From assembly GCA_039566865.1 (NCBI GenBank), contig CM076947.1, positions 4,905,501 to 4,969,500 of the forward strand: a DNA stretch of 64,000 bases, read 5' to 3'. The stretch's first letter is position 1. Every line of letters begins with the position of its first letter. The position numbers were made by a program, and so were the translations under genes. This DNA is from Aurelia coerulea. Lineage: Eukaryota; Cnidaria; Scyphozoa; Semaeostomeae; Ulmaridae. The notes beneath the pieces were generated by a model that ran no database searches, was not told where the DNA came from, and saw nothing but the letters and a program-made list of their open reading frames with translations. Below are positions 42,492 through 54,192 of the stretch, piece after piece.

Positions 42492-42954
42492 GATAGGCGT
42501 AGATAACAGGGGCTGTGGCCTACATCCCATCCCCCCAACGTTAGAAACATTTGCAAAAGTCAGCCATCATAATCGGGCTGAAATCCGACTTGGAGACAAA
42601 TGATGGACTGATGGAGATATAATGCAACTTAGGTTATGTTAGAGGCCTGAGTAATCTAAATATAGCCTATTCCATTGCATTTGATTATGAGAATATAAAA
42701 ATAATCCGAAATTAGCTGTCAATATTGCCTGCGTCAGCACTTTACTTTATGCGGCAAAGAAAAGTGTCAAAAATCTGTCAAAATCAGGAAAAATGTGAAG
42801 AATTTAATTTGGAGCAAAATTTTTATCCAAATATCTTCTGTTTAACTTTATGTGGGCCTTTATTTACCACCTAGCATGTGTTCCAGACCCCTCAAGTAAA
42901 AAGTATAAGGCTTCCCGTTTTGGAATTGGGGTCTGGAACACAGGCTTTTTTTAC

Positions 42955-43312
42955 CATTACACGTATTTTTTATAAGAAACTGAGAATTTGGGCCAATACT
43001 GAAAGTTTCTTAAAATTGTCATATTTAGAGTGCTGAGAGTTTCTCAAGAGTTTCAACAATCTTCATGGGCACTACCTTGCCCTGTGAACATTTCAAAACA
43101 AGGTTTTTTTAGCCTTTCCAATCATTAGACATTTCTCAAAGGAGTAATATGATACAGGAAACGAGTGAAAGTAAACTAAAAATATGTGAAGGATTTCCTT
43201 TATCAAAATAAATAGGTCCTTAACCTAAATTCTCCAGCACTGGAATTTCTTAAACTTTTTGGAGATCTGAGTATCTTATGGGCAGTTTCTTGTAAAAAAT
43301 TTGTGTATTTGA
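42955..43312. mobile_element. ATAAGAAAC-family MITE, most complete copy
   Basis: It starts TACACGTATTTTTTATAAGA and ends TCTTGTAAAAAATTTGTGTA, an inverted pair of about 24 bp. The internal words match the 35131-35500 copy in inverted order, including TGTTTCCTGTATCATATTAC-type sequence. Confidence 0.82.
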
Positions 43313-44079
43313 CGGTTTTTCCAAAGCTCATAATGATATGAGGGATTTTTATGTGCAATGAAAAGCATTTTAGCTTAGAACAAGTCTACAGTAGCCATCC
43401 AAGGGTAGTTTTGCTAAAATGCATTATGACCATTTTGTAACAGCTGTTTTCTACTAATTATTGCATCCCTAGAGTGAATATTTTTTATTTGGCTTATAAT
43501 GGCAATTTGTATCAGTTTTCTATCATCCATAACCTCCAGGGAGATCCCCAAGGGGAAACTTAGTGCGAATCAGTTGGGTGTATCTCGGGGTACGGTTTTG
43601 CGGGGGTTGGTACATCCCCGGGGGGGTCTATTTGATACATTGAGCACCCGGGGATGTGCCTGCCAATAAGGCCCCATTTTCGGTTAAAATTTTCGCACAG
43701 GATTTTACCTTTTGTGTATTTATTCCAGCACAGGTATGTTCATTAAGGCTTTTTCCCAGGACAGGTCAGATTTGCGTGCAAAATTAAGATAATTTACCAA
43801 AGACACTTGTATTTTCCAGGACAGGTACTATGTTTTCAAACATTTTTTCCAGGACGGCATAAAATTTTCTTCCATTTTTTTTCTCCAAGAGGGAACCCAG
43901 GGGGTACATCTCTCATGATTACCCGGTAGTTTTCATATCTTTTTATACAATTGCCGCGGGGCTGTCATTTTCTATTGCTACCCGTAGTATTATCGCCCTG
44001 GTAGTGTTTCATAGAATAATAGGTAGCGTCATGAGTAACTTGTCTTGTAAAAATTTATGATGAGAAAAAATGATTCGAG

Positions 44080-44330
44080 GTCGAGTATTTTTTGTGTCAG
44101 AATATTGCTAAAAGTGATATTTTTGGGTCTAATAAACTGAAATTATTCCCATAATAATTTTTAGCATTAGATATCGTCAAAATGATACTTTTGGGTTCTT
44201 TAAAAGCAAGCCTGGCCTCATTTTGCATTGTTATGGATATTTTATGTTCATTTTAAAGATGTCAAAGCCCAGATGTCAAGGTCAAAGTATAAACAAGCTG
44301 ATAATGTTTTGTGACAGTGAAGCTAAAACT
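44080..44330. repeat. Dispersed repeat with GATATTTTTGGGTC words
   Basis: About 240 bp (GTCAGAATATTG, AGTGATATTTTTGGGTC, GTTCTTT, AGATGTCAAGGT) match 56620-56860 in the same orientation with moderate divergence. Both are preceded by G-rich sequence. Confidence 0.75.
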
Positions 44331-44631
44331 TATTGATTACCCAACAATTTTCGGACTGACCCCCGCCGGAAAAAGTTAAATGCCCAATGTTGAAAATATT
44401 TGTGCAAACGCATATTTATCTTTTCTTGGAACGATTCTCAAAATTTATGAGAATCCATGGGAATCCATGAGAATCCATGGGAATCCATGAGAATCCAAAA
44501 TTTATGAGACTCCCCCAAAATGGAAGTCTTGACAATTACAAGATAGCTCATCTGGGTAAGATTCGAGATCCAAAGATGCAAGCTTGGAATTAAAAGAATT
44601 GCAATCTAAAGAACCAGCTTTCAGAATTTAA

Positions 44632-45530
44632 CCCTATTTTAACCGGGTAAAAAAAAGTGATTTTCTACCGGGGGGGGGGCCGTTTTTCGCCCCCCCCCCC
44701 CTGTTTTTCTCCACAAGTATAACAGCTATGACAATGAAACTTGCACTGTGTCATAATTGTACTAAAGAGAATCTAAAAATAACATCAATCAATCAATAGT
44801 CACGTGATTGGTTGCTAGGCAACCAAAAACAATGCAAATTTTGAGAAAATCAAGCTATTTGCAGAAAAGGGCCCATAATTAGCAAATAGCTTGATAAAAT
44901 TGGCAAAAAACCATCCAAATACCTGCTTGACACCATTGATTTGTAGTTTTATGTGGTTTCATACGGATATTTGTGGTTTCTAATAAATTAACTAACTAAA
45001 TAATGAAAATTTGATTCAATGCAAAATTGTTAGCTCAATAAATATGACTTAAAACCATTAATTTCGCATATTATTGGTGAAATCAAGTACCTTCATCAAT
45101 ATTTGAGGTAATTACATCACTTTTGCATGAAAAAATACTCATTCATTAGGAATATGACGTCATAAAGATTGATGACGTCATAGAAATAATTAACTGCTGA
45201 TGTCAGCAAATATGAATAAATTATATATCAAATGAAAGTACTCATCGAGACGAATCGAATGGTATATATATTGTTGAGATTTAGTAACAAAGAAAGAAAT
45301 TAGAACCGTTTTAAAGAATTTCTTTGTGACCACTCTCCAAATATGGGCATGTGGTGGTCACGTGATCAAACAATAGGTATTGAAATTTCTATTTTCTGAT
45401 TGCCAACTAAATTTTAGGAAAAGTCAAGGAGTTTCAGCATTGTAAGTAGCATCGTTTGGGAGCTATTAAAAAAAATCCGATAGGGGGGGGGGCGAAAAAC
45501 GCCCCCCCCCCCCCCCCGGTAAAAATAGGG
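44632..45530. mobile_element. TTAA-target element, 899 bp
   Basis: TTAA|CCCTATTTTAACCGGG on the left and AAAATAGGG|TTAA on the right, with subterminal G/C homopolymer hairpins (GGGGGGGG...CGAAAAACGCCCCCC type). TTAA targets are typical of piggyBac and Kolobok families. No transposase is encoded. Partial copies are at 48965-49227, 50340-50440 and 54850-54915. Confidence 0.88.
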
Positions 45531-45791
45531 TTAAGATCCAAGTTTTGAATTTAAGATCCAACTTTCAGAATTTAAGGTTTGAAGATCCAAGTTTGGAAGA
45601 TAATTACGACAAGGGGCGAAAAAGGACATTCCGTGGACAGTGACACCTCTGTATAATGTCATACAGTGCTGTAATGTGAAGATGCACTCATTTTCATAAG
45701 AAACTAAGTTCTGGAGCTGGTAGGTAGTTTCTTAAATCTTTTCGCCATTGGGCATCAGAGTGAACAATCATTTGGCCCGCCCCCAGGGAAT

Positions 45792-45932
45792 AACTTAAAG
45801 GGAATACGAAGATCAGCAGCCTTTGCCATTTTTGCTATTGTGAAATTTTTACAATCAGTTATTCTGGAAATTGTGCAGAGCAAGTCGCTGAATTCGCGCA
45901 AAGCATACTGGTCTTTGTACTCCCTTTAAGTT
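45792..45932. mobile_element. Short MITE, 141 bp
   Basis: The inverted ends are AACTTAAAGGGAATACGAAG and CTTTGTACTCCCTTTAAGTT. No clear target duplication beyond A/T bases. Confidence 0.65.
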
Positions 45933-45939
45933 TCCATGA

Positions 45940-46140
45940 TACGGGGTTGTTCCATGAAGAGCTTAAAACTACCACCCGTGAATCCGGTGCAATTTCTTAA
46001 AAGGATACCCATGAATCCGGAAAAGCTGAAAAAGTTCACCCATAATTGAAGTTTACAAAAATTCATACCCATAAATCCAGAAAATATTAAAATTGGCTGA
46101 AAACCATACCCATAAATCCGGAATCCATCAGATAAAAGGT
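45940..46140. repeat. Degenerate CCCATRAATCCGG repeats
   Basis: The word CCCAT(A/G)AATCCGG recurs about six times with AAAA-rich spacers of 30-45 bp. The style resembles the CCCATAACCAGGGCA repeats inside the MITE at 55323-55796. Confidence 0.6.
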
Positions 46141-46164
46141 ACCCTAAAAATGGCACAACCACCT

Positions 46165-47740
46165 GGCATAACGGAATAACCAGACCCAGGACCAGTAGGA
46201 CCGGACCCTAACGGACCAGACCCTAGGGGAATACCCATTACTTTCCTTCCAGCGTTTTTTGCAATGGCGGCCAACTCCAAAGTAAGATAAGGCAGTCTCT
46301 GCTACAACAAATGCAAACGCGCATGGTATATTTAATCGTCTAACCAGCAGGCAAACTTTGATCCAGCCTCAAGCCATTGCCCACTAGGCCAAAGCATCTA
46401 ACTACATGGCCTAAATATTTTACCTCTCTGCCTTGCTTGGTGATTCAAGTTGTTGCAATGGCGTCGTGATGCAAGCCACGTTGTATTCTATCTCCACAAT
46501 CTCAATTTCTTGACTCTTTGCCAGTTAGTTTGGGACTGCAAAATCATTTAGCAGGCAGCTTTTTGATGACATGTTTGTTCGAAATGTTTATTGTGAAGGT
46601 GGTAATTGGCAGATATATGGGGTAAGGTGATCTCGAAAGAGAGAGTGATAATTTTGGGAATGTTAATAGAACTATTCTCTCAAACCACGCATTGACCCGG
46701 GCATTGACCCTACCTGTCTTTGGTAAATCCCATGATCCCAAAATTACAGCTCAGAATGTGCATTTGAGTAGTGCATTTGTTTTCTCGTATCGTGCATGCA
46801 GGAAGCAGCTTCTGATTGGGGGATTGTTCTTAGAACAATAGAGAAAAATACATCTAATTGATACTTGTGGCGTGGCACCACTGTTTTCAAAACTATTGGG
46901 GGGCTTAAACCCCTCTGCCCCCCCCCCCCCCCCCGCTTCTTACGGGCATGCATTTTTACAAGAAACAGCTCATAAGAAACAGTAAGCTAAAATTTTCGAA
47001 AAATACTACCCCACTGCCTGTATCAAAATGCTACGAAACTTTTGTAATTTTCATTTAAAAATACTATTACTGTTGCTATTACTGTACCCTGTCCAATTAT
47101 TTTTGAGTGCCAGTTATGTTATTACCTATTGTTTTAGATCTTATCAAATAGTTTGGAAGCCGTTCTAACAAAACGAAATTAATTCTACATTTTCGGCATT
47201 ACAAATTGGCAAAAACAAATTTAAAACTTTGGAAGCGAAATGTCCTAAGATTTAAGAAACTATCTAACGACCTCGGACCTCAGTTTCTTATCGAAAAAGA
47301 TGAGTGTAACCCATATTTTGGAAGATATATGTGACCAACTTCCCCCTAATAATTTTCTGGGGCCACCATGGGAGCTAACAAAGTCCCTAAGTATGCCTGC
47401 TAAATTTGCGTGCCTGATAAATTTGAACTCTTGGCGCTGAGATGAACTTGCAACTTGGAGGCTGGGCAGTCTGAAAGCTTCTCTTCGATGAACTCAGTTG
47501 AGTGGCCTGAGTGTGTCACAGAACATATATGTGAATTCGAGGGTCACTCATTCGCAAAAGTGTACGAGATTTATTTAGAACAAAAGGATTTCGTGTACGA
47601 GGTCTTTTTGAGTGAAATTCCCCCTCCTTTCGGTCACTAACTTCCTATCCAACGTCAAAACGAGGGTAGGGCATTCCCCTAGGGTCTGGTCCGTTAGGGT
47701 CCGGTCCTAGTGGTCCTGGGTCTGGTTATTCCGTTATGCC
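46165..47740. mobile_element. MULE-like TIR element, 1576 bp, with 9-bp target duplication
   Basis: CAACCACCT flanks both ends (46156-46164 and 47741-47749). About 70-bp inverted arms start GGCATAACGGAATAACCAGA and include CCGGACCCTAACGGACC. A 9-bp duplication with long arms fits the Mutator superfamily. It has no transposase. Its interior contains an ATAAGAAAC-type section near 46950-47300. Confidence 0.85.
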
Positions 47741-48184
47741 CAACCACCTCCCACGTGGATCCACCGATGACATTCAAGTTGCCCTATGTCTTTCTGAAAG
47801 TCTGGAGTCATTATGCCTCCGTGAGTATCCTAAATGCTATCAGGAAACTTTGGATCACAGTTACAAACAAACAAAAAAGATTGGGTGGTAAAGTTTCAAG
47901 CGTCCTGTTCACCAACTTGACCTTTAATCATCTAAGATGGCTGTGTATCCCACCGGAATGTTAATTGGTCACATCAACTCAACTTGATTACTTACAATAA
48001 ATCAAAACAAATTTATCAAGAATTGATCTGTTTAACTCCCGAACTTGAGATGTTTTGACCCGGGTGAGATAATAAGAAAATTTTTCAGCAGACATTTTAC
48101 TTTCATAGGAAAGAGTGGACTTCCGAAAAAGATTCCCTACTCTCCTACCCAGCGGTGGTGGGGCAATTTTTGGGGTGGTTGGAA

Positions 48185-48845
48185 AACTAAGTCCCAGAAA
48201 ACGAAGACCTAAGACGTAGGACCACGAAAACGAAGACCCAGTAAACAAAGACCCCAAAAACGAAGACGCAGAAAAAAGAAGACCCAGAAAACGAAGACCC
48301 CGATAATTCTACGTTATTTTCATTTGTTTCCTGTATCATATTACTCGAAATGTCTAAACGTTGGAAAGGCTTCAAAAAACCTTGCTTTGAACTGTTCATG
48401 AGGGCACATTCAGTGAACATGAAAGTTAGTATGGAACCTTTAAGAAACTCGGAAGGAACTATGAAGACTCCTATTGGAAAACAAATTCTTGGTTTCTTGC
48501 AAAAAATGCGTGTAAATAAGGTTTTTGAAGCTTGCCCGATGTTTGGAAATTTCTCAAGTATTACCTTCCGAGTAATAAGATAAAAGAAACCAAGTATGAA
48601 ATAGAAAGGAGAGAAATAGAAAATATATGCAATTCACTTTCAGAAACCTTTAGTTTTGTAGATAATGTATGCTCGTCATCCTTCTGCTATCATTTAAACC
48701 ACATATGCTGGGGTTTTTGTTTTCGAGGTCTTCGTTTTCGTGGTCTTCGTTTCCTGGGTCTTCGTTTTCGTGGTCTTTGTTGTCTGGGTCTTCGTTTTCT
48801 TGGTCTTAGGTCTTAGGTATTCGTTTTCTGGGTCTTAGTTTCACA
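48185..48845. repeat. Facing arrays of a 15-bp GAAAACGAAGACCCA repeat
   Basis: About seven units at 48185-48305 read GAAAACGAAGACCCA, and about eight at 48715-48840 read the reverse complement. The 400-bp spacer contains an ATAAGAAAC-family fragment. The two arrays can pair as a long stem. Confidence 0.85.
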
Positions 48846-48964
48846 AACGCCCGCAATTTTTGGGGCAGTTTTTTGGGGCAGTTTGTGTAGGTAAAACATG
48901 GATGAGAATTGGGTGAGGCCAAAGAAACATACTATTAGAGATCACCGGCCGCCCCTTGCGCATT

Positions 48965-49227
48965 TTATCTAGCTATTTGCTAATAATTGGCCCTTTTCTG
49001 CAAATAGCTCGATTTTCTCAAAATTTGCATTGTTTTTGGTTGCCTAGCAACCAATCACGTGACTATTGATTGATTGATACTATTTTTAGATTCTCCTTTG
49101 TTCAATTATGACACAGTGCAAGTTTCATTGTCATAGCTGTTATAGTTGCGGAGAAAAACAGGGGGGGCGAAAAACGCCCCCCCCCCCCCGGTAGAAAATC
49201 ACTTTTTTTTACCCGGTTAAAATAGGG
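48965..49227. mobile_element. Truncated TTAA-target element, inverted copy
   Basis: It matches the left part of 44632-45530 in reverse complement (words CTAGCAACCAATCACGTGAC and GACACAGTGCAAGTTTCATT) and ends AAAATAGGG|TTAA. The other end is missing. Confidence 0.85.
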
Positions 49228-49717
49228 TTAATAATTAGCTATATAAGGAGCTACACGTGACAATACATATGACACTAAGTGCACGTGAAAGGTGCACGTG
49301 ATTCAAGGTGTGCACGTGATTAGATGAGCATTCCTACTACACGGCCCTCGGCACCATGGCGTCTGGCAGTTCCCCCATCTGATCTGAACGGTTTAAGAAA
49401 CTCCTTTCAAGTAATACACTCATTTTTATAAGAAACCGCTTATAAGAAACGGTAGGCTCGATTTTTTCGAAAGCTAAGAAACAACCCTACACGAATTTAA
49501 AAAGCTATAAGAAACTTTTGTAATTTACAGTTTTAATTTTCCTATTGCACTCAAATGTTCTGACATTGTGCAGTTATCGCAGCTGTTTGGGCATTATTTT
49601 GAGTGCGAATCATATTATTTACTTGTTTTGAGATTGAATCAAGGAAGCCCTGAGCCCTTTAGCCAAAACCAAAATTAACTCTACACTTCCGGCATTAAAA
49701 AAATAAGAAACACGTAA

Positions 49718-50311
49718 GGGAGTTGTCATTTTTAATGCTGGGTACAGGGGTGGAAGAATTTTTTGAGGGTTGTGAAATTTTTCAGCCTTGTTTTATTGGG
49801 TTACCAAATTTTTTTGCTATTTCATGATGGGGTATTAGTTTTTTGAATACATCCCCACCATAAGTATAATCTATATCTGAATTGCAAAATTTTAAAGCCT
49901 TCTACTGTGTGCATGCAAAAAGTTATTTGAAATAATTTGCGATTGTTCTTTGTTTCTTTGATTCCTGAATGTTCCAGTTTCCTTTTTCCTTTCTTTCACA
50001 TCCAGGTTGCGTTTTTCGGTACTTTAAGCTCTGCGTCCTAATCCAAGATCATGCCCAAATCTTCAACAGCGAAAACACTCTTTCCTTCAAATTTCTCAAT
50101 CCTCTAATATGGACCTTTGGAATATATTATGGTTTGCAATGCATATTGATGCATGACACGAGTAGCAATATTATTGGGGTATGAAATATTTTCAGTATTT
50201 TGAAAAAGCGTTTCAAATATTGTTGAATTTAGCTAATGGGGTAAGGAAACTTTTCCATGTGTCTCCAAAATTCTTCCACCCTTGTACCCAGCATCAAAAA
50301 CGACAACTCCC
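49718..50311. mobile_element. Harbinger-type MITE, 594 bp, TAA target duplication
   Basis: TAA lies on both sides (49715-49717 and 50312-50314). Arms of about 45 bp start GGGAGTTGTCATTTTTAATG and return inverted as GACAACTCCC. A 3-bp TAA target fits PIF/Harbinger. It is inserted in an ATAAGAAAC-family repeat, and a related unoccupied copy of the same repeat is present near 56930-57000. Confidence 0.87.
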
Positions 50312-51055
50312 TAAGAAACTTTAGCAAAATGGCCCAAAAATTATTTTCTTATTGCCAATTAGATTTTAGGAAAAGTCAAGAAGTTTCAGCTTTATAGCTA
50401 GCATCTTTTGGAACGGTTTGGGAGGTTAAAATAGGGTTATTTCATTGTTTTCGACGAAGTTTTACATTTTTTTAGGGGTATGCTGTTCGCCGATTTTTAC
50501 GTTTTGGGATATGCTTTTCGCCGAATTTTCCTAAATCCCGCTATCATTTAGAGGGAAAATTTCTAAAGCTGGGTAAGCAAATTCTCTTGAGGTGCACCCC
50601 CCCCCCCCCCCCCCGTACAATTGAAAGTGAACTACTCCGATTCCAGGCTCCAAGATTCTAGGGAAAGCCTGGCATAATTGCCAGCCTATTTCTCTGGAAT
50701 TCTCTAGATTTTCCAGGCTTTTTCATGCGGCTGGCAGGCAATCTGCAAGGTCACATCATGGTAAAACAGATGTCAGCGAAGATTTTCCGCGCAATTGCAA
50801 TTTTATTTGTAGTCTAAGTAACTTACGCTACGATGTTAATATTTACAAAGTACCCTTAAAGCACGTTTGTCATCCGAAAATATTTCTCCATCCACCAACC
50901 AGTATAATCTTTCTATATCTGAAAACAATAGTTTGAAGGTTTTCCCCAACTTTTGAAGGTAATCACGTCGGTAATTTTACATTTCTAAGTTCCCAGGGGA
51001 ATTTTTTCCGTTACAAAACTCTTCTTATTTTCTTTCATCGTTGAACATTTAAACA

Positions 51056-53539
51056 TTGACATTAAACATTGACGCTTTAATCCAAGAAGTAACTGGGAAC
51101 ATAGAATTGTATAGCGCATGGTCCACCAGCGACATTGTTGAAGATCTAGAGCGTTATCTGGCAAAGAGAGACTATGCCTGTGACATGGTTGATTTTGTTA
51201 TCAATGCACTTGTTAACGCATCCGGAAAGGTCTGTATAATCTATGAATGCTATCAGGGTGCAATAAGAACAACGACTGTCGAACCTATAGGAAAGAAAGA
51301 TCCAATGGTAGTTACACTTTCAAAATATGGCCTTCATTACAATTTATGCAACATTAAAGGTCACCAAAAATCAAACAATCAGACGGAAGTGATTGTTTTG
51401 AGTAGTGACGATGAAAATGAGAATTTCATTGCCAGAAATGATTTCACATCTACTTCATCAGCCACAAGACAAGTAAAGCTAGAACCTGGTATTGATCATT
51501 CAGAATTACCAACGATGACCAATGAAGAGCTGTCATCAAAGGCTACAAATAGCAACGGTTCAGATGCGATTCAATTTGACGGAAACTTTACTGCAAGTAT
51601 GGTATCTCTCGAAAGATGTAAATACACTTCATTACTAGACTCCTCCGATGATTCCTCAAGCGATGATGAAGACGATTCTATTGAAGGCAGCGAAGCTAGT
51701 GAAACAGCAGACAGCGAGCAAACTGGCATTGCATTGGAAGATAATAATCTGACATATCTTCATAATGATATGTCATTGCCTATTTACAGCCAAAAGAAAG
51801 AAAAGTACTCAACTCAAGATATTATTAAGATCATGCTTGACACACCGAAGAAACATGCGAAACTCGTCTGCAAAAAGTGTCCTCATAACATACACTTCTC
51901 ATCCTCATATCTCGTTGATCTTAACTGTATGGATTCAATAGCTGATATCAAGGGAAACGATTCGTGTCCAATGAATCATCATGGCCAACCATTGCGCTAC
52001 ATTTACGTTAGATGTAACGATGATGGGCTTGCCGAAAATGTGATAATAAAGAAAAGGAGTCAGCTTGATGAAACCGAAATGGAAGAGGAAGGAATCCAGG
52101 AATCACTTTTCATGTACGAATATGCTAGCAAAAATGCCAAAGGAACTTTTTCAAGAAGGATTTATACATTGTACAAGGACGCTGACAAGACAAGACCACA
52201 TAGATATGCCTTTGTCAACTTTTACGTTGCTGAAAACCACATCAGTGAGGTACCTCATGGAAATTCTAAGAGAGGTGTTCCGTTCAAGGCAACAAAGCAT
52301 ACTGTACGTCAGAGTATTAAGCAAAGATGTGAGCATGAAACTCCAAAACGAGTTTTGGCAGAAGAAAAAAAGAGAAAAGGTAGCTTTGCCATAGCTGATT
52401 GCAGTTCAGATCTTCCAAGAAATTATAATCAAATTAAAAACTTCAGAAGAAAGGCCACAAACAGTTTTGTGGAGCTGAAAAATGACGAAATTGTTGCAGC
52501 CATGTACGAATGCAAAAAACCAGGTGATGAGTTTGTACGAGAGGTTCAAGGAGCACCAGAAGCCATTTGCATACTAGCAACAAACACTCAGATAAATGAC
52601 ATCAAACGATTTTGTTGTCATCCAAAACGTGGGGATGCATCAATCATCAGTGTTGATATTACATTTGACTTGGGAGAGTTCTATGTCACTACTACATCTT
52701 TTCAAAATCCAATGCTCTCAAATAAAGATGCAAAAAATCCCATTCACATTGGTCCAATGATGATTCATCAACGCAAATTATATAGAACCTATCAATACTT
52801 TGCCAGTGGACTAAAGCGTATAGACAAAGGTTTGATGTCCCTTAAATGCTTTGGGACCGACGATGAAGAGTGCTTATGGAAGGCCTGGAAAGATGAGTTC
52901 ACCCAAAGTAACCATTTACAATGTTTTTTACACCAGAAGAATTCGATCAAACGAAGGCTAGCTAGTTGGGATAAGAAGGCTAGCAACAGAATTTTGGATG
53001 ATATTTTCGGCTCAAGAAGAGATTCAGTACTAATACTAGGCCTTGTTGATGCAGAGTCCAAGGAAGATTTTGATGAGCGACTACAACAGCTGAAGCCAGA
53101 GTGGGATGCACTTGAAAATGCAACTGCTGGAATCAGGAGCAGAAATTTCTCAGAATGGTTTTCTGAGGAAAAGAGCAGTGTATACAAGGAAACAATGTTA
53201 AAGGATGTGCGCCTGGCAAATGGTCTTGTTGATGTAACACTCCAGGGAGAACGATTTGCAAAACCTTTCACAACGAACAGCGTCGAGAATGTTAATTACC
53301 AATTGTCACAATGGATGAAAGGCAAGAAGAAAACCATCCCAGAGTTCATCCGAGATGTAAGAGGCCTGTTGCAAATCCAAGATGAGTTAAGTCAAATGTA
53401 TGCGAATTGTGAAACTCCTCTCTGTGCTACACACACAACGTTCAACAGATGTATAGCATCTCTTGAAAGAGCCTCTTCTTGCATTAATATTCAAATTTTA
53501 ATGAAAGGCATTTTTTTCAGGGAGGCTCAAGGAGACTAA
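51056..53539 (+). CDS. MULE-like DDE transposase
   Basis: 827 open codons, counting from 51056, but the first ATG in frame is at 51185. Since clear protein-like text precedes it, the true start is probably in an upstream exon. The N-terminal half is Asp/Glu/Ser-rich (SLLDSSDDSSSDDEDDS). The middle contains a Cys/His motif (VCKKCPHNIHF). The catalytic-like region has SVDITFDLGEFYV (D534 or D538), CFGTDDEECLWKAW (D602/D603), the CFLHQK pair (C623, H626) and NSVENVNYQL (E744), in the order and spacing of MULE-type DDE transposases. In families of this type the protein cuts and inserts its own element. The frame stays open over 2.5 kb, so the copy is young or selected. Terminal repeats were not found, so autonomy is unproven. 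Confidence 0.72.
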   Translation: MTLNIDALIQEVTGNIELYSAWSTSDIVEDLERYLAKRDYACDMVDFVINALVNASGKVCIIYECYQGAIRTTTVEPIGKKDPMVVTLSKYGLHYNLCNIKGHQKSNNQTEVIVLSSDDENENFIARNDFTSTSSATRQVKLEPGIDHSELPTMTNEELSSKATNSNGSDAIQFDGNFTASMVSLERCKYTSLLDSSDDSSSDDEDDSIEGSEASETADSEQTGIALEDNNLTYLHNDMSLPIYSQKKEKYSTQDIIKIMLDTPKKHAKLVCKKCPHNIHFSSSYLVDLNCMDSIADIKGNDSCPMNHHGQPLRYIYVRCNDDGLAENVIIKKRSQLDETEMEEEGIQESLFMYEYASKNAKGTFSRRIYTLYKDADKTRPHRYAFVNFYVAENHISEVPHGNSKRGVPFKATKHTVRQSIKQRCEHETPKRVLAEEKKRKGSFAIADCSSDLPRNYNQIKNFRRKATNSFVELKNDEIVAAMYECKKPGDEFVREVQGAPEAICILATNTQINDIKRFCCHPKRGDASIISVDITFDLGEFYVTTTSFQNPMLSNKDAKNPIHIGPMMIHQRKLYRTYQYFASGLKRIDKGLMSLKCFGTDDEECLWKAWKDEFTQSNHLQCFLHQKNSIKRRLASWDKKASNRILDDIFGSRRDSVLILGLVDAESKEDFDERLQQLKPEWDALENATAGIRSRNFSEWFSEEKSSVYKETMLKDVRLANGLVDVTLQGERFAKPFTTNSVENVNYQLSQWMKGKKKTIPEFIRDVRGLLQIQDELSQMYANCETPLCATHTTFNRCIASLERASSCINIQILMKGIFFREAQGD

Positions 53540-54192
53540 GAGAAAATTCAATATGAGAGGAACGAGTGTGTGGATGTGAGTTCAGTCACAAACTTTGGCA
53601 ATCCAGAAGGAAGAGGTAAAAAATCTGGTGTCAAACGCAAAAGGTCAAAAGGATTGGAACCAATTGACAGGATCGTTGGTTCAAAGACCCAAAATATCGA
53701 TGGAGCCGCCAACACCACAAGAACAGACGGCACAAGATGAACACAATAGACCAGAATATACTGCACCACAGTGCAAAAGAAGGAGTTATTCAAACTGCTT
53801 GTTGCTGCCAGAGCAACTCATCGTTCCAGCTGGTATCCCACTTCCCCCCCAAACCTCCAATGCCCGAGCCACAACATCAGCCATACATCATCGACCACCG
53901 GAAAGGAAATATCAGCAAATGCCCTGGCTGCGATGATCTCTTCGACAGGACCAATCCCACACTGCTTGTGATGGGAAGGGAAGAAATGGACTATTATCCG
54001 AAGGTTAATAAGTCTGTTTTGACAAAGTGCTGGTCAGTCAGTAATAAGAAGCACTATTACTGTCTACAAATGAAATGCTTAAAGGCAAGGAGACCATTTC
54101 TGGAACTGAATCAAGTGAAGAAGACAGTTAGCTGTGAGCTATCAGAAGAAGAGAAGAGAATGGTTGATGAAGAATTCGGACTGAAGAATTAA
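53540..54192 (+). pseudogene. MULE-like transposase C-terminal part, broken frame
   Basis: After the TAA at 53537 the same frame continues with coding-like text (NFGNPEGRGKKSGVKRKRSK) to about 53740. Then the signal changes frame to a Pro-rich linker (PPKPPMPEPQHQPY) and a Cys-rich tail: KCPGCDDLF, DYYPKVNK, YYCLQMKC and LSEEEKRMVDEEFGLKN, stopping at 54190. The CxxC...C-x4-C tail is what I recall at the end of related cnidarian proteins. A strong acceptor-like tract (TTTTTTTCAG before 53521) raises the chance that an intron removes the TAA, but no join gave a clean frame. So either two small introns or a decaying 3' end. Confidence 0.6.

Noticed and set aside
52792..53271. 159-codon minus-strand frame
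   Set aside because: Antisense shadow of the MULE-like transposase.
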